Shown: positions 9,745 through 17,968 of the stretch, piece after piece
Numbering within the stretch: the first letter of the stretch is position 1
Layout: each line of letters begins with the position of its first letter
Source of the DNA: Aurantiochytrium sp. KH105
Lineage: Eukaryota; Sar; Bigyra; Thraustochytrida; Thraustochytriidae
Length of the DNA stretch: 64,000 nt
Assembly: GCA_003116975.1 (NCBI GenBank)
Contig: BGKB01000160.1
Location: forward strand, 94,511-158,510
Reading direction: 5' to 3'
Translations under genes and position numbers: made by a program
The notes under the pieces: generated by a model
Seen by the model: only the letters and a program-made list of their open reading frames with translations
What the model was told of the DNA's origin: nothing
Database searches by the model: none

Positions 9745-10320
9745 TGTCGCCAGCTCGCTCGCTCGCTCGCTCGCATGCGCGCTCGTGCACTCAACCTAAC
9801 CCTCTGATGTATCTCTCGCCCCCCTTTTCAGGTTCTGCTTGTTTTTCTGGGGTTCGCTGTGCCAAATGGGAACCGCAAAATGGTGCGCGCGCCCACCCGA
9901 ACTTAGAACCTTTGTAACCTTTTCCTTTCCGCGCCATTATTTTGACGTGTGTGAGTCTTTTTCCTCCTGTTTTGGGGTGTTTGTTTCACTACTTTGGCAA
10001 GGGTTAGTACACCAACAAACGAATGAAAGAAGAGTTCAGGTAGAAAACACAGAGCAGAACCTGATTGAGAAAAATATATCTGATCAAATCTCTTGAACGA
10101 TAATGAGCGCTGACGGATAAAATCCCCCCAAAGTAAATCTTGAAAAGCGCAGGTCCAGAAACGAATCAAAAACGGGGAAATGTAAAACTGTATACCAGGG
10201 AATTGTGGATTGGTGGATCGGTGGGTTATTGGCCGATTGTGATTGAATCACAAAAAAAAAAGAGAACTCATCAGCGAGATCCATGAATCGATCGATCGAT
10301 GAATCGATCGGTCATTTGCC
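9745..10320. other. Intergenic region between two G-alpha genes
   Basis: This holds the promoter side of the divergent G-alpha (including a CGCT tetranucleotide run at about 9753-9775) and the 3' side of the next G-alpha. At 10280-10316 there is a cluster of overlapping ATCGATCGAT-like units. No gene is seen. Confidence 0.5.
9753..9775 (-). repeat. (GCTC)n tetranucleotide run in the G-alpha 5' leader
   Basis: About five and a half GCTC/CGCT units lie immediately upstream of the ATG of the divergent G-alpha gene. Similar runs lie upstream of the PDZ and ABC genes. Confidence 0.8.
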
Positions 10321-11388
10321 TTATCTGAGCATGTTCGCAGCGTTAAGGTTTACGCGAAGCACATGCTCACTGGTTAGACGCATGACCGTGTCGACCTGTT
10401 CCGTGTCCGTTGCGCACGTGACATGCGTGAAAATTTGCTGTTTGCGCGGATTGGAACGCTGGGCTTCGAACTCGTCCGTGTACCACTCGATGGCCATATC
10501 GAGGTCTTTGCCGGAAGGCGCTCCGGGAAAGAGCCCCGATTCGTTGAGAGGGATGCCGCGCTTAACAAGCTTTTCTTCCAAGAGATCGACCTTGTTGAGA
10601 AAAAGGATCATTGCGGAAGACTTGAACCATCGAGAGTTGATCGTCTCCTTGAAGAGACTTAGGGACTCCTTGAGTCGGTTTTGCGTGGCATCCTCAAAAA
10701 GCACCTGATCATACTCGGAGAGACTGGCCACGAAAATGACGGAAGTCACGTTCTCGAAGCAATGAATCCATTTGCGGCGCTCATTACGCTGTCCGCCAAC
10801 ATCGAGCATGCGCACCTTGACGTCTTTGACAACGAACTCCTCGTCCACCACGCCGGTGGTACGCACGCGTGCGAGGATGACGTCCTCCATGGATGGAACC
10901 CACTCCGCCCCGCCCCATTCGGGAAAGTCGCGGAGCTTCTCGACGAGCTCGCTCCAAGTGTCTTGGATTTGAAAGGTGCTGCGTTCTTTGTAGATTCTCT
11001 TGAAATCCTCGTCGTCCCAGAGCGTGGTGATGGCGCTGGCCACGTCCTCGGTGAGCGAGCGCGTGTTGTCGAGCCCTCGGATGACCTTTGCGGCCTCTTT
11101 TGCACTATCGTCTGTGAGCTCGATGCCAAGCGCATCGCCGGCGCTCAGCGCCACCAGGGCGCCGTCGATGACGTTCCCAATGAGGAAGGGTCGAAGCCTT
11201 GCGCGGTCCGAGTCGGAATAGCCCTCGCCGTACAGGAGTCGCATTTGCTTGAAAATCGTCGACTTGCCCGACTCGCCGGCGCCCAGTAGGAGCAGCTTGA
11301 TCTCTTGTTCGGCTTGTTTGCGCGACCTTCGCAGCCGCAGGCTCAGCCGCTTCGACTTGGCCTCTTCGGCCGAGACCTTGTTGCCCAT
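10321..11388 (-). CDS. Heterotrimeric G-protein alpha subunit (canonical, second of the array)
   Basis: This is a 355-residue G-alpha. I start it at the ATG at 11386-11388 (MGNKVSAEEAKSKRLS), the normal G-alpha N-terminus, and not at the longer upstream frame. All GTPase motifs are present: GAGESGKST P-loop, switch I RVRTTGVV with the catalytic Arg, DVGGQRNERRKW with the catalytic Gln, FLNKVD, and TCATDTEQVD. Gly2 allows N-myristoylation, but there is no nearby Cys for palmitoylation, unlike the divergent neighbour. The helical domain is of standard size. The C-terminus (VLRVNLNAANMLR) would face receptors and lacks the pertussis-toxin cysteine. It is flanked on both sides by paralogues on the same strand, which suggests local duplication. 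It is closest to the third gene (the shared N-terminus differs by a few residues). Confidence 0.96.
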   Translation of the reverse strand: MGNKVSAEEAKSKRLSLRLRRSRKQAEQEIKLLLLGAGESGKSTIFKQMRLLYGEGYSDSDRARLRPFLIGNVIDGALVALSAGDALGIELTDDSAKEAAKVIRGLDNTRSLTEDVASAITTLWDDEDFKRIYKERSTFQIQDTWSELVEKLRDFPEWGGAEWVPSMEDVILARVRTTGVVDEEFVVKDVKVRMLDVGGQRNERRKWIHCFENVTSVIFVASLSEYDQVLFEDATQNRLKESLSLFKETINSRWFKSSAMILFLNKVDLLEEKLVKRGIPLNESGLFPGAPSGKDLDMAIEWYTDEFEAQRSNPRKQQIFTHVTCATDTEQVDTVMRLTSEHVLRVNLNAANMLR

Positions 11389-11683
11389 CTTGCCGCCCTG
11401 GGCCCCGTGGCTCCGTCTCCGACGCTCCCGCTGCTTGCAGTTGCTTGCTCGCACGCACGCACGCTTGGCTCCTTCCCGCCTGTCTGCCCGCTAGCTGCCG
11501 CTCTGCGTTCCGGTTTTGCGCGCAGGTCAAGGCTTTCTCCCTCGCCTTCCCTCCTGGTCACCGCGGCGCGGCTTCCCCAGCCCTGGCTGGCCCGCTACTT
11601 CCTCTCTCGCGCCTAGCTTCCTGGCCCTGGCGGCTGGACACCCAACAGCGACTTGACTTGACAGGGAAGCAGCGCCGATTCAC

Positions 11684-11725
11684 CAAGCAAGCAGGCAAGC
11701 AAGCAAGCAAGCAAGCAAGCAAGCG
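11684..11725 (+). repeat. (AAGC)n microsatellite
   Basis: About ten AAGC units, one changed to AGGC, lie upstream of the second G-alpha gene. Confidence 0.9.
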
Positions 11726-11811
11726 ACCAGCCAAACGCAGCCGGCCGGCCTCGCCAACTCCAGGCTTTTCGCCGCACCGTACCGCACACACACTCGTGGC
11801 CGCCGCGAGCT

Positions 11812-11949
11812 AGCGAGCGTGGCCGCGGCTAGCTTGCGTTGGCTTTCGTCTGCAAGCGAGGTCTAGCTAGCTTGCTCGCTAGCGAGCGTGGCCGCGGCTA
11901 GCTTGCGTTGGCTTTCGTCTGCAAGCGAGGTCTAGCTAGCTTGCTCGCT
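11812..11949 (+). repeat. Perfect 69-bp tandem duplication (2 copies)
   Basis: Bases 11812-11880 and 11881-11949 are identical over 69 bp and directly adjacent. Each unit contains several GCTAGC-type palindromes. The match ends within a few bases of the second copy. The duplication lies in the intergenic region upstream of the second G-alpha gene. Confidence 0.95.
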
Positions 11950-13873
11950 AGCTTCGAGTTGCTGGCTTGCTAGCTTGCTAGCTCGATCGCGCCGACGCGC
12001 GTCGTGGCGCGAGAGCGCTGCACACGCAGCACCTCTGCCCCGCGCAGCGCGCGCAGCAGCAGCGGCTGCAGCGCGTGCGGCAGCTCTGGCTGGGATGGAT
12101 GGGTGGATGTCATGTTTTCTGTGGCGGCTCGAGCGTTGTGGCGCCTTGGTGGAGGGAGAGGGCTGGCGGCATCGCACGCCTTTTAGCTGCAGCTGCAAGC
12201 TCCCGCGCACGCACCCCGGACCAGGACACCGCGCCTCTCCACTCGAGCCGCAGCTGCAGACGCCGGCCGCGGTGGGTGGGTGGACGCGGTGAGGAACGCG
12301 GCGCGGGCAAGTCGGTCTCGCGGGGAGAGAGTCCGGGCGAGGAAGGCGCGAGGAGGCGCGCGAGGAGGCGCGAGAAAGAAAGCGGCTGAAGGAAACGCGC
12401 GGCGCGTGCCGCGCGTGCCGGCGCTGTCTCTCTCTTCCGGCGAAAAGCGTAGGCCGTCCTAGGCCGCGGCTACGGCTTCGCGCCGCCTCCACAGCTGGGC
12501 TCTTCTTTCGACCCGGCCTCGCTCGCGCGCCTCGCCTCTTTTCTCTCGTCGCCTCGCCTCGCCTCGCCTCGCCTCGAGGCGTCGCGTCGCGGCGGCACGC
12601 GCTCGCGCTCGCGCTCGCGCCGCGACCACTCGCTTCGCCGGCAGCGAGCCCCCAGGAAGCGCGAGCTGCGCTGAGCCGCGCGGCTTGACTCGAGTCGACT
12701 CGACGTGGCTTGACTTGGCTGGTGTGGCCGGGAAGCCAGGAAGCCGCAAGATGGACGGACTCCTCGAGCCGCCCCAGCCCCAGCCCGCGCTCGCCAAGCC
12801 ACGCCACGCCACGCCACGCTAGGCGACGCGACGAGCGCTCGTTTTGGGCGCTGCGTCGCGGCGCGTCGCGGCTAGGCGAGGCCAGGCGAGGCCAGGCGGG
12901 GCCAGGCCAGGCCAGCTGCGCGCCAGTGCAGAGCGGGGGCGAAGTGAAGTGACCAGGCTTGCTTGGTCTAAGCTTTTGCCTTTTTTTTTTTCTTTTTTTT
13001 TTTAGGGCGCTCGCGCCTCGCCGCCTCGTGCCACCGCAGCGTGGACGACCGACCACGCATAGCAACTTGAGGACGACGACGACGAAAAGGTACGCACCTC
13101 GTCTATGATCTTACTCTTGGACGCAATCCAGCTGCCGGCGGCCGCGGAAGACCCCGCCTTTGGAAGAAGAGGTCTGCACCGTCGGCGCGGCCACGGCCAG
13201 GAGCACCGACAGCGCCTTGGTGCAGGCAGCGCAAAAGCAGCGCGGAGCCGAGCGGAGCAGCCAGGTGCTGCACGCCGTTGCCGAGAGGAGCGGAGCGAGG
13301 CGAGGCAAGACGAGACAAGGCGTGGTTTGTTTGGCGGATGTCGGTGGCATGGCCCAAAAAGACTTGTACTTATACTTGCTCTCCATTTCTCCAGCCGCTG
13401 CCCGCTGCAGCCAGCCAGGTCGACGAACCACGAGCTGTGGTTGCTGCGCGCTGCTGAGCTTGCTTCGCTAGGTTTTGCCATACTTACTCACATTACTTCT
13501 CGTGGGTCTCCGGTTGGTCGGAAACGCGGATCGGAAAATTAGCCCCGCAACAGGCAGCGGCACGGCGACCGCGATTGCGGCTCGATCCAAAAATCGAGCA
13601 TTTGGAGCGGCCTAGCCTGGTGTGCGTCCCCATACACCACTGCAGTGGGTGTGGTGGTGACCCGAACATGGGGGAAAATCAAAGACGTATTCGCCAGCCA
13701 GTCAGCATACTCGCGGTGCGCCAGCAGTCAGACCGCTGGCAGCAACAGAGTAGACACGCAATGGATCAAGAGAGCTTTCATGAATGTATACGAGAGCGAG
13801 AGCAAGGAAGTGAGAAAATGCAAAGGGCAACCCGGACAAGCCGGAACACAAAGGTTTGCATGTAAGTAACACA

Positions 13874-13874
13874 A

Positions 13875-13916
<42 letters not shown>
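13874..13916 (+). repeat. (ATG)n / (GAT)n trinucleotide array
   Basis: About fourteen perfect ATG triplets lie downstream of the third G-alpha gene. They are not part of a supported reading frame. Confidence 0.95.
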
Positions 13917-14332
13917 GCTGGTTTCTCATTCTCGCGCGTGTTTGCACGAGAATGCATCAGCAGGAGTGGAGATAGACACTGAAAATGGCGCCTCGTCTCA
14001 GATTGGAGCAAAAGAGGATGAGACCTTTCTTCGTTTGGCGTGGCCTTTCTCGGGGCCAAGGCCTAGAAGTGGTGCATTGTACTTGCTCGTGGATGGACCC
14101 ACAGCATGAATGCAATGCGTCGCAAGCCGGAAAGGCCTCACTATCTTGGTATGGTCGCGAATGCTCTTGTGCGTGGTCAGAAGAGCGCTCGAGCTGCCAA
14201 ATAGAGCCGAGTCCCCTCGCTCTCGCCACGCCGGAAACGTGAAACGCGGGGCTTTTGGGAAGAACAGCAGGCCTGCGCTTTACATGAATTGAACCGGGCT
14301 GGCCGCGAGGGGAGGCCGTCACGGGAGCGCGT

Positions 14333-15397
14333 CTACATGAGCACGCCCGAGCCACGAAGGTTCATGCGGAGCACGTGCTGGCTCGACGTACGCATGACGG
14401 TGTCCACCTTTTGAGTGTCCGTAGCGCAAGTGACGTGCGCGTAGATCTCCCTCTGGGGATCCAAGCACTCGCCCTTGAAGCGTTCGGAAAACCACTCAAT
14501 GGCGGCATCAAAGTCCCTCTCGACCGGCGCATCGGGAAAAAGTCCAGACTCGTTTAGTGGAATGCCGCGCACGATGAACTTCTCCGTGAAAAGGTCACTC
14601 TTGTTGAGAAAGAGAATCATGGCGGATGTAACAAACCATTCCGAGTTGATCATCTCGTTGAAGAGCTCGAGCGATTCTTCGAGACGGTTCTTCGAGGCGT
14701 CCTCAAAGAGGACCTGATCGTACTCGGAGAGACTCGTCACAAAGATGACCGAGGTGACGCCTTCGAAGCAGTGGATCCACTTGCGGCGCTCGTTACGCTG
14801 GCCGCCGACATCGAGCATGCGCAGCTTGATGTCCTTGACGACAAATTCTTCGTCCACAACACCGGTTGTTCGCACTCGCGACTTGAGGATATCGTCCTTG
14901 GAGGGGATCCAGTCCGGGCCGCCCCACTTCGGGTAGTTGCGAAGCTCCTCCACGTACTCGTGCCAAGTGTCCTGGAGCTGGAAATGGCTCCGGTGTTCCC
15001 AGATGCTTTTAAACTCAGGGTTTTCCCAAAGTATGAGGATGGCTTCGACCACTTCGTCAGAGAAGGCGCGCTTATCATCGAGCCCGAGAACGAGGCTGGC
15101 CGCCTCCTGGGCCCGTTCGTCCGTGATGTCGATGCCGAGGGCTTCGCCGGCATTGATGATGTCCTGCGCACCTTCGATCACGTTTCCGATCAAGAAGGGG
15201 CGCAGCTTGATGCACTCCTCTTCAGGGTAGCCTGCGCCGTAAATGAGCCTCATCTGCTTGAAGATGGTGGACTTGCCGGACTCGCCGGAGCCCAGCAGGA
15301 GCAGCTTGATCTGCTTTTGGGCCTGCGCCTTGGACTTGTTCAAGCTCAAGCTCAGCCGCTTGGACTTGGACTCCTCGCTCGTCAACTTGTTGCCCAT
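14333..15397 (-). CDS. Heterotrimeric G-protein alpha subunit (canonical, third of the array)
   Basis: This is a 354-residue G-alpha. I start it at the ATG at 15395-15397 (MGNKLTSEESKSKRLS). The longer in-frame upstream stretch is Arg/Ala low complexity and unlike any G-alpha. The motifs are complete: GSGESGKST, RVRTTGVV, DVGGQRNERRKW, FLNKSD, TCATDTQKVD. The alpha-N helix is nearly the same as in the second gene, with Gly2 for myristoylation and no adjacent Cys. The C-terminus is VLRMNLRGSGVLM. It couples receptors to effectors at the plasma membrane together with beta-gamma (family knowledge). It is the outer member of the tandem array. Its promoter region faces the TMEM14 gene 2.1 kb away. 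Confidence 0.96.
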   Translation of the reverse strand: MGNKLTSEESKSKRLSLSLNKSKAQAQKQIKLLLLGSGESGKSTIFKQMRLIYGAGYPEEECIKLRPFLIGNVIEGAQDIINAGEALGIDITDERAQEAASLVLGLDDKRAFSDEVVEAILILWENPEFKSIWEHRSHFQLQDTWHEYVEELRNYPKWGGPDWIPSKDDILKSRVRTTGVVDEEFVVKDIKLRMLDVGGQRNERRKWIHCFEGVTSVIFVTSLSEYDQVLFEDASKNRLEESLELFNEMINSEWFVTSAMILFLNKSDLFTEKFIVRGIPLNESGLFPDAPVERDFDAAIEWFSERFKGECLDPQREIYAHVTCATDTQKVDTVMRTSSQHVLRMNLRGSGVLM

Positions 15398-15833
15398 CTT
15401 GCCGCGCTGCTTCTCCCTCCTTCCTTCCTTCCTCTCTTCTCCACGTACGCAGCCACGCCGCCGCGCGCGTCCGCCCCTTCCCCTCGTCCGCGCCGGCGCC
15501 CTGGCCCCACGCGCGCGCGATTCGACGTCTGCACGTGTGTACGCGCGAGCGAGTGAGCGGGCGAGCGAGCGTGCCAATGGGCGACCGCGGCCCGTCCGCG
15601 TTATCCCGCGTTACTTCTCTCGAGAGCCCGGCCCGCCCTCCCTCCCTCCCTCCCTCCCTCCGTCCGCTCGCTCGCTCGCTTCCCGCCGCCGGCCGGCCGG
15701 AGCCCCGCGCCGCGCGAGAGGTCGCCGCGCCTGCCGCCTCGCCTCGCCTCGCCGCCGCGCCGCCTCCGCAGCGTGCGCGCGTGCGTGCGTGCGAGCTGCT
15801 GCGTCGCGCGTGCTGCGTCTTTGTTGCGTTGCG

Positions 15834-15889
15834 TGTCTGTCTGTCTGTCTGTCTGTCTCTGTCTGTCTGTCTGTCTCTGTCTGTCTGTC
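15834..15889 (+). repeat. (TCTG)n microsatellite with TCTC interruptions
   Basis: This is a regular array of TCTG units broken twice by an extra CT, in the upstream region of the third G-alpha gene. Confidence 0.95.
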
Positions 15890-16667
15890 AGGCGGGCTGG
15901 CTGCCGGTGTGCTCTGTCTGCAGCTGGCCACTGGCAGAACAAGCCAAAAAACATTGAAACACACTCTCTCCCGCTGCGCTGCACACACCCGCCGGCCTCC
16001 TACGCGGCCCCTAGCGTACTGCTACTCGACAGGCTGACGCAGAAAGATAAAAAGAAGAAAGAAAGAAAGAAAGAAAGAAAGAGGGAGAGAGGGAGAGAGG
16101 GAGAGGAGTGAAAGTGAGTGAAGATGAAAGAAAGTCGTACTATAGGCCTAGGCCTAGGCTACTAGTAGAGAAGAGGGAAAGAAAATGAAGAAATGAATGA
16201 TGGAAAGAATGAATGAAACGCTGCATCTGGCCGCCACTGGTGGCCGGCCGCCAGTGGGGAGAGCGCGGCCCGAAAAGGTAGTGTGAACGCGGATTGGCAA
16301 ATTTGGATGAAAAGTAGAAAAGCACTTGCCACGGTTGCCAAAACGCGCCAAAGAAGGGGAAGAAGGGGGCACTCGCGCACACCCCCTCCTCCCTCCTCCT
16401 CCTCCCCTCCGGCCCCTGGCTTGCACACACGTTCGTTCACGTTTTCTGCCGTGCAACAAATAGTTCGTGGGCGGGCGGCAGCCCGGAGATGAACATGGTT
16501 TTGGCGTGGCGCGCTGCCATGAAATGGCACGGCGCCGCACGGCACGGCACGGCACGCCACGCCGCGGGGTGACCGATTGTGGGCGCACGCTCAAGAGAAG
16601 CGCCTCACGTCACACTAATTAATATACACGACTTGAAAAACGCGCCACTGTCCCAGCCAGCCTCGTC

Positions 16668-16753
16668 ATGAGTCGCGCACGCTGCGGCAGCGGATACCTG
16701 CAGCTCGTGCCACTGCTGATACCGCTGACGGCAACTGCTGCGAGCGGCGGCGG
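16668..16753 (+). other. Possible signal-peptide-encoding first exon
   Basis: An ATG at 16668 opens a short frame beginning MSRARCGSGYLQLV followed by a hydrophobic Leu/Ile/Ala core and ending in AASGGG. It resembles a secretory signal peptide, and a consensus 5' splice site (GTGAGT at 16754) follows directly. An AT-rich TAATTAATATA element lies 40-50 bp upstream in otherwise GC-rich DNA. I could not identify the matching acceptor or downstream exon, so this may be chance. Confidence 0.2.
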
Positions 16754-16996
16754 GTGAGTGCTTCACAGCTCGTGCTTCACAGCTCGACCCAACTTGAAGC
16801 CGCCGCCGCCGCTGCCGCCGCACGCTGCCGACGCTGCCACCGCTGCACGTGCCGCAAGAACGCCGCAAGATTGCCTGCATGCACGCCACTGCGACATGCC
16901 TCCGTCGCAGCACAGCTCCCGGGGCTTTCTCGAGCAGGACCGGCGGCGGCGAGACGTCCGCGCGCGCGCGTCTCGTGCGGCAAGCAGGCAGACAGC

Positions 16997-17020
16997 AGCA
17001 GCAGCAGCAGCAGCAGCAGG
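16997..17020 (+). repeat. (CAG)n trinucleotide run
   Basis: This is a perfect CAG run of about eight units in intergenic DNA upstream of the TMEM14 gene. Confidence 0.85.
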
Positions 17021-17537
17021 GCGCGAAGAGGGACGGAGGCGAGGCGAGGCGAGGCGTGGGACCGCCAGCTAGCTGCAGCTGCCAGGCTGCTGCTGCAGCG
17101 GGCCCAAGCGCTGGCCAGCTAGATTGTTTTTATCGTTACAAAAAGGCCAGGAAAAGGGAACACCGCCCCCCTGCGACCACTGCGCGCGCAAGAGACAGAG
17201 GAGTCCCCGCGCTCGCCCCTTACGGGCGCGGGCTCCGCGGCACGCGCTGGCGCTGCGGGCGCCAAGAATACCTCGCTGTGGGGAAAACAAAGGAGAGACC
17301 AATAGGAGCCTCTGGAACCTGCACAACGAATTATCGGCGGTTTCCCATGCAAGGGACGCGAGAACATCTGGGAGATGCGCAACGCAAGGAGTGAGGCGAA
17401 GCTCAAGATCGCGCTTGGCGTCGCAGATTTAGACCGGACCGGCGCAGACATGCCCCGACACGGCAGCAAAAGAAGAACTTGAGGAGGAGAGTCGAAGAGC
17501 AAACAAACGGTGTACAAGTATCAGCACACAAGAGACC

Positions 17538-17831
17538 ATGACGGACACGCCGCTCTTCGCGTACGGAGGCCTGCTCGTGGCGGGCGGGGCTATGGGCTTC
17601 GCAAAGAAGGGCTCGCTCATGTCGCTGCTTGCGGGTGGCCTCTCGGGAACTTACTTCATGCTCGCCGCCTCGGAGATGAACGAGGCGCACGAGGTCAACT
17701 GCAAGGCACTCTCGGGCGCGCTCACTGTCATCATGTCCGTGCGCGCCATCAGGAGCGGGAAGATCATGCCTTCCGGTGCGGTCGCGATCCTCTCGGCGGC
17801 CGTTCTTGCCTACCTCTTCAATAAGATATGA
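17538..17831 (+). CDS. TMEM14: TMEM14-family small membrane protein
   Basis: This is a 97-residue protein starting at an ATG in good context (AGACCATGAC). It consists almost entirely of short hydrophobic, Gly/Ala-rich segments: GGLLVAGGAMGFAKKGS, a second helix GLSGTYFMLA, a third helix around ALTVIMSVRAI, the basic loop RSGKIMPSGAVA, and a last helix ILSAAVLAYLF. The GF..KGS and the F-x-(R/K)S-x-K-x-MP-(S/A)G signature are typical of the TMEM14/UPF0136 family. Members sit in mitochondrial inner or plastid envelope membranes and are linked to porphyrin, haem or fatty-acid transport in animals and plants. The substrate here is unknown. The length matches the family. It is a complete single-exon gene converging with the PDZ gene. 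Confidence 0.92.
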   Translation: MTDTPLFAYGGLLVAGGAMGFAKKGSLMSLLAGGLSGTYFMLAASEMNEAHEVNCKALSGALTVIMSVRAIRSGKIMPSGAVAILSAAVLAYLFNKI

Positions 17832-17968
17832 GGGGGCGTGCGCATTGAACCCTCGACCAAGCTCAGGCTCACTCACCCACTCACTCCTCCCAACGTAGTA
17901 CGGTAGCTAGCCCAGCCCACTCCATCTTGGGCTGATCCCAAATCGATAATCAACCTTTTCTTTATTTC

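Larger units (their letters stand above)
11389..14332. other. 2.9-kb intergenic region without a supported gene
   Basis: This lies between two tandem G-alpha genes. It is very GC-rich up to about 13500 and rich in pentamer arrays (GGCGA/GGCCA types at about 12550-12575, 12795-12825 and 12875-12915). It contains an AAGC run, a perfect 69-bp tandem duplication, a long T tract, and a GAT array. Open frames here are low-complexity Arg/Ala/Ser and overlap on both strands. None resembles a known protein. Confidence 0.5.
15398..17537. other. Divergent intergenic region, G-alpha / TMEM14
   Basis: This 2.1-kb GC-rich stretch contains CCCT and CGCT runs, a TCTG array, GAAA and GAGG runs, a TAGGCCTA-type palindrome near 16143-16157, a GGCAC pentamer array near 16540-16560, and a CAG run near 16997-17020. 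Frames here are low-complexity. The only one of interest is a possible short exon at 16668-16753, given separately. Confidence 0.5.

Noticed and set aside
11932..13065. 377-codon minus-strand open frame in the G-alpha intergenic region
   Set aside because: It begins inside the 69-bp duplication and encodes Arg/Ala/Ser/Pro low complexity generated by GGCNN repeats. No conserved motif.
13575..13865. Plus-strand frame ending at a perfect GTAAGT
   Set aside because: The donor-like site is attractive, but the translation has no recognisable feature and no acceptor or promoter was found. It overlaps another frame of similar quality.
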